Part shown: in pieces, positions 1-13,862 of the stretch | How the letters are laid out: every line of letters starts with the position of its first letter | Numbering within the stretch: position 1 is the first letter of the stretch | Assembly: GCF_028389875.1 (NCBI RefSeq) | Contig: NC_084663.1 | Location: forward strand, 117,637,801 to 117,701,800 | DNA from: Rhea pennata | Lineage: Eukaryota; Chordata; Aves; Rheiformes; Rheidae | Length of the DNA stretch: 64,000 nucleotides | Reading direction: 5' to 3' | Notes under the pieces: model-generated | Database searches by the model: none | Told to the model about the DNA's origin: nothing | Seen by the model: the letters and a program-made list of their open reading frames with translations, nothing else | Made by a program: the position numbers and the translations under genes

Positions 1-3000
1 TGGTTTCAAGTGTTTATCATTTTCTTGATTTAGACCTTGTAATGTGGGACTGTGTCCACCTGAGGCACCACACGATGCAGTTTGGATGCATTTTGCTGTG
101 AGCACACGGTGTTTGTGTTTGCCTCACCATTTCTGATGCTTGTGGAGAGAAGTATGATAATAGCCTCAGATGCTGTCGTGTTTGCTTTACCTACAAGTGT
201 TAGGCAATGCCAGGACAATTTTTGCCTGGCCTGGAGGAGTCAGTCTGGACACAAGTGTGTCTGTGGTAAATCCAGGCAGCATTTCAACTTGCTCTTGACT
301 GTATTAGTCCTTTTTGTGTTTCTTTGCTTTAAATACCTCTTTTTATTTTTTTCAAACAGAAAAGCATGAGGAGGGGTGGGAAGGCTGAAAAAGCAAGGTG
401 CTTAGGAGATGATGCTCACTTTACTCCTCAGTTTTTGGAAGAAATTAAGACAGATCTCTGACTCAAGCATCTCTGTACACTTCCAAGTCAGGTGAGAGAC
501 AGAGAAAACTACCATAACTACTGCGGGCACAAAGGAAAACCACAATCAAAGGCAGCTTATCTGCTAAGGCCTGCCCAGCTGCTGCTTATCATCCATGTTG
601 CATCTGGCTTTTCACAGTACATCTGTTTAGCATAAATAACCTTTTTATTGGTGTCCTATGGTACATCCAAACAAAGAAAAGAAGAAAAAAGAGAAACTGT
701 AAATAAATTTTACAATGTCAGTAAGAGCATTCACATTAAGGGAAACTATTTTGAGTGAACGCCAGTTCTTAATAAATTGCTATTATTCTGGTGTTTTTAC
801 AAAGACCACAAGGAAAAAAAAGAAAAACCTCAGAAATGTTTGAAAAATGGAAACATTGAATGTTGCTGCTCAATCACTCCTTTTAATCATAAATACTTTT
901 AGGCTGTTCTCCCAGTAAATGAAGTGCCAAGACTTGTTTTTTTCTTTTGGTGTCTATCTGAAAGCCTGTGGCATAAAAAAAGAGACCATGAGTCACTGGC
1001 TGAGCTCCCTTTCCTGAATGCTCCCTGGGTGGCTATGTTTGAATCCAATATTACCAGTTCTCGGTCTAAGCAGGCTTTCTGGCACCTTGGGGTTCATCTC
1101 ACAGCCCAGCGCTCTGCAAAGGTGTCCGTGCTGCCTCTGAACCAGCAAGCTCAGCCTCAGGAGCAGGGATCTATCATGTTGTTGCCCAGTCAGAGCATCA
1201 CGTTAAGGAGCAGCAATGCTTCTTAAGTAGGTTTTGCTGAGAATGATGCCCATAGCCTTAATTCCCAGTTACTGACTCCTTGTTTGGTGTAATTTCTCAG
1301 AAATGAGACCTTATAGTCCACTTAACCTGAGGAACTGTGCTCAGCTGTCCAAATCTCCCCCCAGAGCTAAAACCTGATCTTTCTGAAATGTCACCTCCTA
1401 GGTACTCCAGGTTTAACTCTCTGGAGCCAAGTAGAATTTGTAGCTGCCACATGGACTTTGCAAGCAAATTTCTAAACCAGAAAGGTTTCATGGCAGAGTA
1501 TAAGACACGTGCAAATGCCAGTGGCTTACTGCATAGTGAGAGACATCTCTTCCCACAGAATTCCTGTCACTGAGCGTCATGGGGGTAGGGGTTAATATTT
1601 CAGGGGTATCAGCAAATCTTTTTTTTTTTTTTTTTTTTTTCCAGTGATGATGTCATTAAGACCTATTTTATTATGCATGTTTTATAGCCCCTTTCACCCT
1701 TGATGTGTTGCTTGGTTAATGCCTGTCTTCTGCAGGGATTCTGGAAGCTGCTGCATTTGTCTGGGATTTCCATGCCAAGAGGAGCCCTTTGCTGATGTAA
1801 GGCCCCAGCACCACAGGAGGGTGGTATCTAATGTTTGGGTGCTCTGGAAATCTTACATTAGAAATATGGAAGCCCTAGCTGGTGTTGGAAAATCAAATGC
1901 CAGGCTAACAGTGATGGATGCTGTTTAGAAGGTCATGTCCCAGTGGGCAGACAGCAGGAGGGGTGTACCAGGAATAATACCAGAGGATGGGGATCTTAAG
2001 CCACACTGGTGACATCATTTTCCCTCCACAGGAGTTTATAAATACATTCACCATGACAGATACTGCTTTCCCGGGAGGAACTGCTAGACAACATGGCTGT
2101 GCTCCTGAATGATGGTGTTATGTCTTGGGTGATCGGCATCTACAAACCAGAATAAGTCAGGTCTTATCTCCTTCCAGTGATGCAGGCACTGGTAGGCTGT
2201 GACATTTTCAGGGGAATCCTATCTCCTCTTTTCCCAGTATGGCATTTGGAGCTGTACCCAGACAGTTTGGGGTTTGTGCAGAAAAAGCAGTTTTGATGAT
2301 GGCAGAGGAGAGAGGGCTCAGCCTGCAGAAGTATTAGGAAATCAGCACTCCTGGCTGTGGCCTGCTGCACCCACCACAAGGTGTCCTTGCCAGGGAAGTG
2401 GGTCCTGGGCCTGAGCAAACTCTTTTGCCATTTTGCAAACCCTGCAAATGTGTTTATAATGAAAGAGGGCCAGAGCCTGGTGAGCCAAAGGGAATGAGGG
2501 ATGGTGTATGAGCTCACATGCTTGCTTCATAGAGCAGTTTTAATGAGTATTTGATTGCTAATTATATGTATAGCTTTGTGATGAAACATCATAGTACTTT
2601 GATATGGAACAGGATTTCAGAGTTTCTGTTGTGCTTATTTTTTAAAAAACTTTGGCCTTCTGATCTACATGTACTATTTTGTGCCTGATTAATTTTATGT
2701 ATTGTCTTGGGTGAGTGTTGATTTACTTGCGGAGTTCAAGATCAATTTTAACGAAGCTCTTTTAGTGCGTGCTGGTTTGGGGACGCAGGGTGCCCTATTA
2801 TTGGTTTGTCTAGATTGCTCACTGTTTTGTTAGACTTCAATAAGAAAACTTCTGGCATAGTGACAGCTTCCCACTTCTCTACAATCGAACAGACAACAGC
2901 AGAGCTTAAACAGACAACAGACTTTATTAAACTCACATGTACATACAGAACAAGTAGACACTTTAGAGCAAGCGAGTTTGACCTACTGGCCAATAGCAAC

Positions 3001-4979
3001 AAACAAATCTATTCTTTTTTTACTCCTAAACCAGATGCAATCAGGAAAACAACAACTTCAGCTGAAGTGCCAGGCTGCAAACTAAAGGGAAAAAAATGGA
3101 TATTGATACCTGCTCTCTTCTTTGCCACAGCTGTTTTCTTGCACTCTCTCTCTTCTCCTACATCTGGGGCAGGACAATATAGCCACATAGGTCTCACTGG
3201 GAGGAGACCAGGCTCAGAGCACTGGGAAATGCCTTGTGCAGCTCTATGTAACAAGGTCAGAAAATTGGGGTGTTGCTGGACTTCTGGTGTGCATCCAGCC
3301 ATGGCTCTTCAGGGTGCTGGGCTTCGCAGGCACTGTGAATTTGCTGTGAGGATGGTCAGACCAGGAGGGCTTGCAATGGCATTGTAACCATGAATGTCTG
3401 TACTGATGTAGCTGAAACTGGCGTTTGTTTTTTCCTCTTCTGCAGGACATGGCTGTGCCCCCTGAATCAGTTGGCTGCATGTTAGGAAGAACATTCTGCT
3501 TGGACAGAGCAGAAGACTTTGGAGATGGAAGTGGTAGTGCTGGGAGCACACAGAGGGGAATATTTGCTTTCAAATTCCCAACAGGAAATCATAAGCAGAT
3601 CTAACTTGCGGGGAGCATGGTGTGGGAGGATGCACAGAGATACAGCAACACAGAGTTGCAGGAATGCTGGTGGAGGGCTTTTTAGACTTTGTAATGCCTG
3701 GCTGCAGTTAGCCAGGCAGTGAGGTAAATCACAGCTCTTCTTTTGGGACTGGAGAGCACCTGTGAGCTGCTCTCACCTTGGGAAATGGCAGCTGGCCCTT
3801 CCAAGGCAAGTGGGTGGTGCTGGCAAGAGCGTGAGCATCAGTTCTTTCTCAGTGTTTACAGAAGACGCACAGATACACACTAACTTGTCATGCTCTCTTT
3901 AATTTGATTTTTTTTTAAGACAAACAAGCCCAACTGTTTAATGTCCTGTGCACAAAAAGAAAGCAATTATTTTGTTAGCTGAGGGGAAAAAGCCATTTGC
4001 TTTGCTTCAGTAAGCAAAACGTGAATTGGCAATTACGGGGTCCAAAGGACCATAGAACTTTCTGCAGTACCAGCTTCCATAACGCTGATGTTTCTTTTCC
4101 AGGATGATTTAATAGCAGGATGAGACAAAAGGATATGCAGCAGGCTTGAAAGATCCTTGCTCTCCTGAGTAGTCTCCATCAAGCCAATGGTAAATATCTG
4201 CAGAAGAGGATCACACTGAAGTTCTGCTGGTAGGTGAACAGTAATCTTGCCAAACCAGGCACCCCACTCAATCTGTTTTCAGTGATTTAGAACTGAACTA
4301 GAAAATGTGAATCCAGGCAGAAACTTGGCATTTAAATTGCCCACTTGAGAAGACTGAGCTTTTTATTTTTTTAATACAATTTAAAAAATAATAATCCTGC
4401 GGGATGTGAAGGGAGTTAGGGCATGGAGATGACAAGAAAATGGAGTCCTTTTACATGCTGCTTGACATTTCAGTAATTTTTCAAGCAGCATTTTTCACTT
4501 TTTTTAAAATGTAGAACTCTCTCAGTCAAGTATGAAGCATGAGCAAACTGAAGTTTGATCTTGTCAACATACATGGTCTTGGTGTAGAGATAGCGCCTTC
4601 CTGTATGTCCATGCTGTTGGTAGTGTACATATACACTCATCTGGCTGCAGCCTCAGGGGATGCTAGCGTTTTTAGAAATGCAGCTGATCTACCTATGCAG
4701 TAAGTAAGGTGAAGTCATGGACTCAAATGATCTTTAATGAAAGGGATATATGTAGATGATAGATACAAAGTTAAAGTCCCATATACACTGGATAAATACA
4801 TTCTGTATGACACATACATGCATAAAACTAAAAATACACATATTTAACAGTAATTCTGCTAATAACCTGCTACATGATTAACAAAAGTAAGAAATTGCTG
4901 AAAATTTTCTTAATTGGCAGTGCTAGAAAATAATAATTAAAATAATAAGTATATATCATAGTGGAAAGATGACTTAGAA
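1..4979. other. Non-coding stretch, nothing recognised
   Basis: No splice-bounded coding exon, RNA gene or known repeat is seen apart from the T run at 1619. The longest open frame (2806-3387, 193 codons) is full of low-information sequence, overlaps frames on the other strand and shows no known domain. Confidence 0.6.
1619..1640. repeat. Poly-T run (22 T)
   Basis: An uninterrupted run of 22 T. It could be the A-tail of a minus-strand retroposed sequence, but nothing upstream on that strand is recognised. Confidence 0.9.
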
Positions 4980-5115
4980 ATTAGGGTATTAACCTAGGCA
5001 TCAGGAAATCTCTCTTCATTTGCCTGCACTGTCAGACTCTTCTTGTGTGACTACTGATCATATCAGTTCAGTGTTCAGGTCTCTGACATGTTAAAATCGA
5101 TGACAGGTAATGTTT
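4980..5115 (+). mobile_element. Ancient MIR/L3-like repeat remnant
   Basis: The order TTAACCTAGGCATCAGGAAA, a pyrimidine-rich stretch, TTCTTGTGTGACTACTGATC, then TCAGGTCTCTGACATGTTAA follows the MIR-type pattern (GGACTAGGATTCAGGAGACC, then CTGTGTGACCTTGGGCAAGT, then CCTCAGTTTCCCCATCTGTA). It is heavily diverged. Confidence 0.4.
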
Positions 5116-8100
5116 TTTGAGTGTACTGCCGTGGAATGTGGGCATGAAGAATATTCTGATAGTTCTGCTAAACTGTGAGCTAATAACTGAGAGTTTAGCC
5201 TAGAAAGGATAACGTTACTGATCTTTAGGCACCTATATCTATGCATTCAGCACTAGTGACCAGAAAGGCACCTCTCTACCACTCCCTCTGCAAGCTATCC
5301 CTCCACCACCACATGGCCATGCACAAAGATGCTGTGGTTCTCTGCTATGCTGTGGCTTGGGGTGGCTGGCTCCCCAGCCCAAGCCAAAGTTCCTCAATAG
5401 GAGGGTCCATTTCACCATTCCCAAGGGCTGTCATATATCTGTTATTTTTGTTGTTATTTGTGGGTTTTTTTTCCTCTCTGGATAGGCCTCCTTTTTGTTT
5501 TTATTTTTTTTTCCACCTGGGAAAGCTGACCTGGCAGATTCTAAATTTTACTTAATGTTTCCAGATGCCTGGTCATCCCAGCCTTGATTGCCAAACAATA
5601 CTGCTTTGTTTTGACAATATGATGATAGGATAGGTCAACCCAAGAGCTCCTTGTGCTTTTGATCAGTATCACCTTTTTTTTTTTTTTTTTTTTTTTTCAT
5701 TTTTCCTTCCAGAAGGCCTTCATGAAAGCTGTGTAAGGTATGTCCACTGCTTTAGGGTGTGTTGGATGGACTTGCTGCCTATGTCCTGCATGTGAGTGCT
5801 AACTTCAGCACTCTCTCCCACCAGGTACAGTGTGCATGTTGAGGCATCCTTGGAGGAACTCTGTGTTGTCCAGCCTCTCTGGGATCACTTCCTATAGGCA
5901 TGCTGAAAGCCCAGAGCATAGAAAACATCTAGGGTGGGGGGAGTCCATATGTCTTTAACACATGGTGTAGGAGATTGAGGTTTAACCGTCTGCTCAGCCT
6001 GATTTGGCAAGAGGTCTTATTAGGGGATCTATTGAGCAATAGCACAGTCTTCCTGTGGGCTGCTGACCCCTTAATTAGTGTTGTAAAATGGAATAGCTCC
6101 AGCAGAAGAGGCTCAAAAGCCTCCTCTAGGTAACCTGTTAGTTGCTTGGTTACACTTGTTCGTTACCTGTTTGCTGCAGGTGTGAGTTCTCCACTCACAC
6201 CTGGGTTTGGGGTGAAGGAGAAACAGGAACAGGTCCCAGTGTTTTGAGGTGGGCTGAGACGGGCTGTGGGCCTGCTCAGCTAGCAGAGCCTCTCTGCGAG
6301 GCACTTGTGTGCCTGGCACTGGAGTCACAGTGGGCACTAGAGAGTCTTGTCCGCTCAGGACTAGACATGAGCCCTTGGAGTGGTGAATCGCCAGGGTGGT
6401 GCCTTGTGAGCAGTGTGTGCACACTGCACTGGGGGACCCTCATGACTGGGGATGTGATGCCCCATCCTTGGCCTCTTCCTTCCCTCCACACAGGCATTTC
6501 CATGTACCTTTGAGGCTACAGCCTCAAGTAACACTCCTGAAGGTCCCATCAGTGAGTAGGGTGGACAAAGCTGCTTACAAATCCGTTGCCCAAAACTAAT
6601 GACATGCCTTAACTCCGAGGCTATTCTTTGCCCTCTGATCTGATCACAGTCCCCCAGCTGTGCAGTTTGTGCCACATTTAAATTCAGAGAAAATAAACAA
6701 CTTGCTTTGTTGAAAAGCAACCTGTGATATACTCATTGCCTCTTCGTCTTCCAATTTGCACTTGCTTACAGTGCCCTCCTTGCCCCTCAGTGCTTTCTGC
6801 TCCCTCAGCATGAGTATGCATCATCATTTTTATCAGCCTTTAGGACCCCCTGATAACTCCCTTACCAGTGCCCCATTAATGCACTGGAGGAGAGCAGAGG
6901 ATTCATAATTCAGGGCTGCAGTGGTGTGGTGTGCTGGGAGGGGAGGCTGAAATTGCTGCAGCGTGTTAGCATGCTGCCAGCAGCTGGGCATGATCTACCA
7001 AAAGCAAACAACCATGATGTTGTTCAGCTGTGCTACTAGTGCTTTAACACACGGGTATTGTCACAAAATGGTAGTTTACAAGCATTGGTTACAGAAAGAT
7101 ATTGGCTGCACCACAGGCATTTGCCACTTGTAGCAGGATGGTGGTCTCAGTTACCCCAGTGTCACAGCTTTTTGCAACTGGTGCTACATTAATGTCAATC
7201 ATTGGATGTGGCCGATGGGAGCTTTAGTGAGAAGTGGCCATTCTGGCATATGATTTAATAACTTGGAGAGTTACAGTTGTCTGTGGAAAACACTTTGAAT
7301 GAAAGCTTCAGTAGGTCTAGTTAATGAGCAGAAAAAAGCAATCCGGGCACCTGGCAATCAACTGTGGCTAAGTTACTGAATTTGCTAACTCCTTGCATCA
7401 GAGAAAAGCCCTGTTTTTTTAGCCTCGTGCTCTGATAATCTTTTTAGGGGATGAAATTATTGGGAAATTTCACTGGACTTTTGATCAGGCCCTTAGAAAA
7501 GACAGTGATCATAGATGTTACCTGAATTTACATTCAGCTTCCTCACTTACATTTCTGGGTTTTGTACAAAATGTATATTCCCTCATGCATTGACAGTTGA
7601 ATGGATGTGGTTCAGTTGCTCCCTTGTTGTGTGACCCAGTCACATCCCAGCCCCTGCTAACGGGGAAGACTCAGTTCATTATTACTCCCTTCCCTGAAAT
7701 CTGCCTTGAGTGCTATCCATGTGAGCTTTAAACATCCAAGGGGTTTGTTTTAAGTGGGGTGTGGGAACAGGGTTTGCTAAAGATGAGTTGGCACCCCCTG
7801 TGTGTATGTGCTCATATGATAGTGACTGTGAAATTGGGCTGTGCTGGATTAGCCCCCATATGCCTTTGTCCTCATCCACATCCCTCACCTACCCCTGGCT
7901 CCCATGGAAAGTCCTCTTTGTTGGCATGCCAACCATTGTTTCCTAGCGTACCTCCACTATAAATCCCTGCTAAGTGTATATTGTTGCTCTCCAAGAAGGT
8001 ACAAGAGCACCAGTGAGTAGTTACAGGGAATGTGTATATGCAAGGCAACTCATCATTAGCCAGAAGTTTCTTCAAAGAATTAATCTTTGAAACTTCATCT

Positions 8101-10671
8101 TCTAACTTCATCTTTGGTTGCTTCATCTAAAGGAAAGGTCAAAGGAAGGTGCAGAGAAAATAAAAAGCACATAAAAGGTGGAGTAGCTTTGTACTGCTTT
8201 GAGGGATCTTCTATGCCTTGCTTGTTATGTAAAACCCATCAGAAGGAGAGGGGAATAAACAAAAGAATTTTTCTCTCAGCATGTACTGGGACCCAGCACA
8301 GCAAATAAATGCATTGTTAGTTGAAATCAGTGTTTTGGTTTCTCCCTTCCTTTCTGAGATGCTGTAGAGGAAGCAGATTAAAGATTGCCAGCTTTCTGGC
8401 AACATATACTGGTGGCATCATAATGACTTCATAATGTGCTCAGGAAAAAATACACATTATGAACATGCACCCAGGTGTAGGGTTAACCCCTTCTTTGGTG
8501 CCCCTTGCTTTGAGCCATGCTACAGCAGCTCAGCTCACAGCTCAGTGACCTCCTTAGCTGGGCAATAAAGGATTTAATTCAGCAGCTGCATGTCAGCTAA
8601 TTGCAGCTGTATTTACTTGAGAATCCATCTACAATGCAAACAACATGGTTGCTGTTTGTCTGCTGGTGGCTGGGAATGCTTCTCCTAGGTGGGAATGTCT
8701 GGGCCATGGTGCAGAGACTCTGTATGGCCCTGGAGCCCAAATCTTTTTTTATTAAAAGGGCTTTCAGAAGTGACTTGTATGACATGCCTCTGCTTTTGCT
8801 TTTCCCTATTGCTTTACATGGTGTGTAAAGCTTATTCCTTGGTGGAAACAGATTCAGCAGGCAGTAAGTCAAATTCTGCTTGAGCTAACTTTCTCCCTGC
8901 CTTACTGATGTCTCCTTATGGATGGCACAGAACCACTTCCCCATTGGCATCACTGGACACAGACTGTTACTCTCCTCATCACAATGCTCCTAATCCTCCT
9001 GGCCACCTCCTCTCTTGCTTCATCACTTTCTGTTTCTAATCTCTGCTGTTGCTTGAGCCTCTACCTTGTTTTCACTTCCAGATTGTGTAAAAATCTTCAA
9101 GAATCTCTTGGGAAGCCATATGGAGCTCTGCTGTATTTGCTTTTGAGGTTTTCTGGATGTAATAATAAGGGTTTTTTGGTTTCAGAATAAGAGCATGAAT
9201 GCACAAGATGTTCTGCAGGCACTTGATAAAGTCAACGTTTCCAGAATAAGTGACACTTTTATTGTATATGTAGACCAGCTACGAAGCACTTGTTCAGGAA
9301 CCTCTGAGACTGCTGCTTGGTAGGTGTCCTGCACAAGGGTTGATACCGGTCTGGCATCTTTGTCCTATGGTGGGGTATATACACGTAGTAGGAATATCTG
9401 GGATGTACAGTTGTCTAACTCTCTTGCCTAGGTCTCACTGCATCTGCCAGGGGTCCAAAAATCCCAACAAACAGAAAGTCCTTCAATGTCCTAAAAACAG
9501 ACAGAATTTCTAAGTGGAAGAGGAGCATGAGTTCAGGAAAACATGAGAACATCAAAATAAGGCTGTCTTTAAAGTACAAATACTGCTATCCTGTTCCATG
9601 AATAGTTGAGCTTCGAGACTGTGTTATCTGATGGATTTATATCTGGAGGATGACTTTGGTATGTAGGAAGATGCAGTATCTCATGAAGCTCTTATTTCAC
9701 TGCGGTCATTCATATGGCCACTTTCTCTCCCATATGATGTTTAATATGGGGTGAATTCATACTACAACCTGTGGATGCTGTGGTCAGGGTGAGGACTCTT
9801 CTAAGATTTCTGTCTTCTGCCTGTCCCCTGTTTTCATGAACTGTGTAGGATTTTTATATCTTTGAGATGCATGCTCACCTCTCAGATATGGCTGAACTTT
9901 TGTCAGTGAGTGATTATGACAACAGGACAGCAGACAGATACTTACATATAGATAGTATGACCATATTCGATTTCCTTCCTTAGGAAATGTGGCCGAAATC
10001 TGTCAGCACAACTCCTGCTCTTTCACCTCCCAATTTGCTGAGTCAGTCTGGTGGGGGGCTACCCAGGAAAACCTGCAGAGTTATTTTATTATCGCCTTTC
10101 AGATTCCCCTTTCCTGGGCTTCTGCGACAACTATGGTTGCGAGTGCAGTAGTACATGATGACTGCTGCTGACTGTGCTCTGTAATATTGTTTCTTCACTT
10201 TTGGGCTTCCCAAGTCTACATCCACCTGTTGTCTTTGGTCATAGTCTATAAGCTCCCTGGACCAGAGTTTGGTTGGGGGTTTACACTGTTCCTAGCCCCA
10301 TGAGATCCTAACCAGGAGACTGAGATTCCTGCCTCTAGTGCTTACTTCTATTACAGGGGTACTGGGCTGCATCCACAAAGGTAACAGTAGTAATGAATCC
10401 ACCCATTTCCCAGCAGAGAAATGGTTCATCATGCTTCTTTGAGAGTCAAGTACTGTGCCTGAAAACAGGGGACCCACACCATATGTCAAGCCGCTACTGC
10501 TATGCATTCATTCCTCTTCATGCCTATAGGGCAGTGGAAGTATCTAGGAAACTAACTGTACAGCAAACTGGTTAGAAGGACCATTGTTTAAACTGCCTTG
10601 CACATGAAACATATGAGAGAATGAGAGAGACATGTATGAAGTACTATTTTGCAAGGTCAGGATGTCCAAGG
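5116..10671. other. Non-coding stretch, nothing recognised
   Basis: Contains the T run at 5674 and anonymous sequence with short overlapping frames. No gene or recognisable mobile element was found. Confidence 0.6.
5674..5697. repeat. Poly-T run (24 T)
   Basis: An uninterrupted run of 24 T in anonymous sequence. No associated gene copy is recognised. Confidence 0.9.
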
Positions 10672-10712
10672 CAGTGCCCCTCAACCTTGTTCACTGAAGG
10701 TCACCAACCCTT
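10672..10712 (+). mobile_element. Possible hAT terminal fragment
   Basis: CAGTGCCCCTCAACCTTGTT followed by CACTGAAGGTCACC resembles the conserved terminal stretch of vertebrate hAT elements (CAGTGGTTCTCAACCTT type). No partner terminus or matching 8-bp duplication was found nearby, so this is a weak call. Confidence 0.3.
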
Positions 10713-11022
10713 TCTCTAAAAAATATGTCCATCTTCTGGTGCTGTATTGACAGTGGTTTTCATTTGCAACCAAGTAAAAACAAAATGAAAACAGGAACAG
10801 TCTTTTGCAGTTTTGATTTGCTCTCCCCATATTTTGTTGCGTCCTGTGGTTGCTTCTGTGTGGGGGGGTATGTTAAAGAAAAGACTAATTACAAGCCCGT
10901 TGCACTCACTTTTAGAAGCCCTATCGCTGGTCTTCGGTAAGCAGGTTGAGAACACCTTGGCAGAGCCCAGAAGTCTGGCTGATATGTTTCAAAGGGGCTA
11001 AATTTCTTAAAACACAGCAGCA

Positions 11023-11073
11023 ATGCTTTATTGGTCAAAGCCATTGGTCAAAATGCTTTTATTGGTCAAAGCC
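11023..11073 (+). repeat. Triple ATTGGTCAAA repeat
   Basis: ATTGGTCAAA occurs at 11030, 11043 and 11061; the outer copies share ATGCTTTATTGGTCAAAGCC apart from one extra T in the second. ATTGG is the reverse of the CCAAT box. Confidence 0.9.
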
Positions 11074-13091
11074 GTGTTGAATAGTTCTCTGCAATGACAA
11101 ACTCCAGTGGGACAGTCTATGAGCCTGATCTGTGCAGATTTACCATGCTCTGTGCTGTCCTTGCCAAAACTGATGACTGTATGCAGACGTATGTGTGAGG
11201 AAGGATGGCTGGGGCTGGCTTATAAACAGTATATAGTGTACAGTTGTTCTGTAAAAGAAACTATTGTTTGTGTTTGACTGCATCACTACTGCGTCTTCTT
11301 TTTACGGTGTTTATGAGGAGTGTGCAGTTCCCTTCAGCAAGTGTGTAAGTGGCTTGGCTGTTCTGTGGAGAATACGAAACACAGAGAGAAGGTTTTTGAT
11401 TGAGGGCAAAATTTAAGGTATCACTGGCTGTTATCTGTATCTTCTGTTCCCCTGAAACTACAGAAGGCATGCCCAGGGGTAAAAAAGCTGTTGATCTGGC
11501 ATGAATAATTCCTGAGATGGCATTCTATTTAAACATTCACTCCTTTCAAGCTATTTTCTTGCTTTAAAACTGCTTTCTAATATATGTAGCTTAAGACCTT
11601 TTTGAGAACCCTCGCTACATGTAGGTATTGTTTGTGAATAACAAAGCCACCTTAGAAGATAATGTGTGGGTTTTTTCTTTCTTTATTTTTTTTTTTTTTT
11701 GGAGACACAAGCAGCTTCTTTTGTAGGAACCATTTATTAACATAGATACCATGCACAAGAAGCAGAGGATCATTTATTTTCTGCTCCCACTTATGGTAAA
11801 TATTCAGGCTAAGATTTTTAGACAGATTCTGGTATCTGGGAATCTTATGTCACTAGAAAATGGTGGCCTGTGTGCTTTGTCACTCACTAAAATGACCAGG
11901 AGCAAGATTGGACTTGAAAGGCCTACAGCCAGGACCCCAGTGGTATGGTCTGAATCTACTGGAGCAGTCCCAATTCATACCAGATAGACATCTGGCCATG
12001 TAGACTGAGCTGTAGCCATTGATTTTTTTCCCCTCCTCATTTACTGCCAAGTCTTCAAAAATCTGGTGACCAGCTCTTGCTCTCGGTTCATGACTACAAC
12101 TTGATTGCACTGCAATTTTACTGGTTCATACCTTCCTTTTTTTCTGACATTTTTCCATGGAAAGTAGAGGGAAAATACTGCTCACAATGCCTCAGCTTCC
12201 TGTTCTAATATTGTGAATGTTTTACGGAGATGAGCCAGCTTTGTTCCTGGTAATATGTTTCCATAGGATTTGGATGCAGACTTTCCCTATGGGGGCAATG
12301 AATGTATCACCTGGGAGAGCAGCTGGTTTGCATACCATCTCAGCTACAAAACTGGTTAGTGCAAAAAGTGGATGGTCTGTGGCACCCATGAAATGTCTTT
12401 CTTTCATGCTAGCATAAAGCTAAGCAGCAGTTGAGTTTGCACGGTACAACTATTTGCTACTCTAAAGGTAAAACCTACCACCAGCATGGAGAACATACTC
12501 ATGAGTGAAAGTTTATTGACAGGGAAACAATTGAAGGAACTGGACACTTTCCAAAAACAATAAGTGGGCTTTAAGGAAGGTATATTTGAGGGCAAAATTC
12601 TTCTCGTTACTATGTAACACCCCTTGTGAGAATACAACACCCAGCAAAAATATGCAGGAGTAAGTGGGAACAAGATTATTCATGTAGGAGAAAACAAAAT
12701 TATCTTGTAAAAGGTAATGCTGTAAGGCAATCCTGAGTCCTTTGAAGGTGATGCAAAAACTGCCAGTAATTCTAAAGAAGCTTTGAATGCGGCCTATAAC
12801 AAGTACAAAATGAGCATACTGGGGAATTCAATCATAGCAATGGAATTATTTATTTTTGTTCAACAAAATGATTGGGAAGTGATGTTCATCTAGTGGAAGG
12901 CTTTATATTGGAAAGATTTCATTGTTGTTAGGCTATTATAGAAATGAAAACCATTATCTTATAAAGTTTGAGATGTGTTTCATGTCTCAGGTCTTGCCTT
13001 TTTAACTTGCCACTTGTGCAGGGCAGTGGCTGTCTCTTCCAGAAGGCTTGTATATTGCCTAATGATAAAAGGTTTAAAAGAGCCTCTAAAT

Positions 13092-13260
13092 TAGTGATGA
13101 TCATCCTCTAGCCTACAGGTCTATGACAACATATGAACTACTTCTATAAGACCTGTGAAAAGTGACTGAGGAGAATGGTTGTCACTATGCTCATGCTATG
13201 CTGCACTTCTGCTAAAGATTTCGTAGGGGTACACAAACTGGGAAATATTGCAAAACACTG
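13092..13260. mobile_element. Short hAT-like DNA transposon remnant with 8-bp target duplication
   Basis: A 169-bp element is flanked by identical 8-bp copies of CTCTAAAT (13084-13091 and 13261-13268). The right end, read inward on the minus strand, is CAGTGTTTTGCAATATTTCC followed by GTTTGTGTACCCCT, the style of many vertebrate hAT termini; the left end begins TAGTGATGATC, an imperfect match. An 8-bp duplication with a central CTCTA-type core is the hAT signature. It has no coding capacity. Confidence 0.7.
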
Positions 13261-13827
13261 CTCTAAATGAGACTGTAATGCAATTCATCAAAATATCAGC
13301 TGATCTATTAAAAGATATGATGTCTCCTCACAGACCTTGCTCCTTATAATGTAAATAAAATTACTATGAAAAAATAGTTCCCTGGTGGACTTTAATGAGA
13401 TATGGATATCTAATATTTAAAGTACAAACAAGCAAGAAGTAAAAAAAAAAAAAAATTTAGGGTGATTTTAACAACATTAACCCCAATTAAAGGACAGGGA
13501 TAAACAAACCTGAAGGATGGATGAATCATCCCCAAATGATTTGGCAGCTCAACTGAAATAAGAATTTGGTTGTTCTGCACCTCTGCTGTAAGAATTCCCT
13601 CCGAGGTCCTAATGTATGTACACCACCCACCTCCAGCACCACTTTCAGACTCTTCATCTGGTTGCAAACACTTTCTACCACATCTGGCCCAGAAATAGGG
13701 ACAGAAATGAATTCAGCTGCAGGATCTGGTCTGTATCGTTTGCTCTTGATTTGTTTTGTGTGCGGAGGGCAGTGTTTTCAAAAGGCCTCCGTAACACTAC
13801 AACTGTTCTCTAATGAAATGTCGATAG

Positions 13828-13862
13828 GTTACCATTGACTTCAGTGGGAACAGCCTTAGGTC
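13828..13862 (+). mobile_element. Small L3-like word
   Basis: TTACCATTGACTTCAGTGGG, AACAG matches the recurrent CCCATTGACTTCAGTGGGAG of amniote L3/CR1-L3 tails. It is too short for a firm family call. Confidence 0.3.

Noticed and set aside
2806-3387. 193-codon open frame
   Set aside because: Sequence has no domain, no conserved-looking segment and overlaps several frames on the opposite strand; chance frame.
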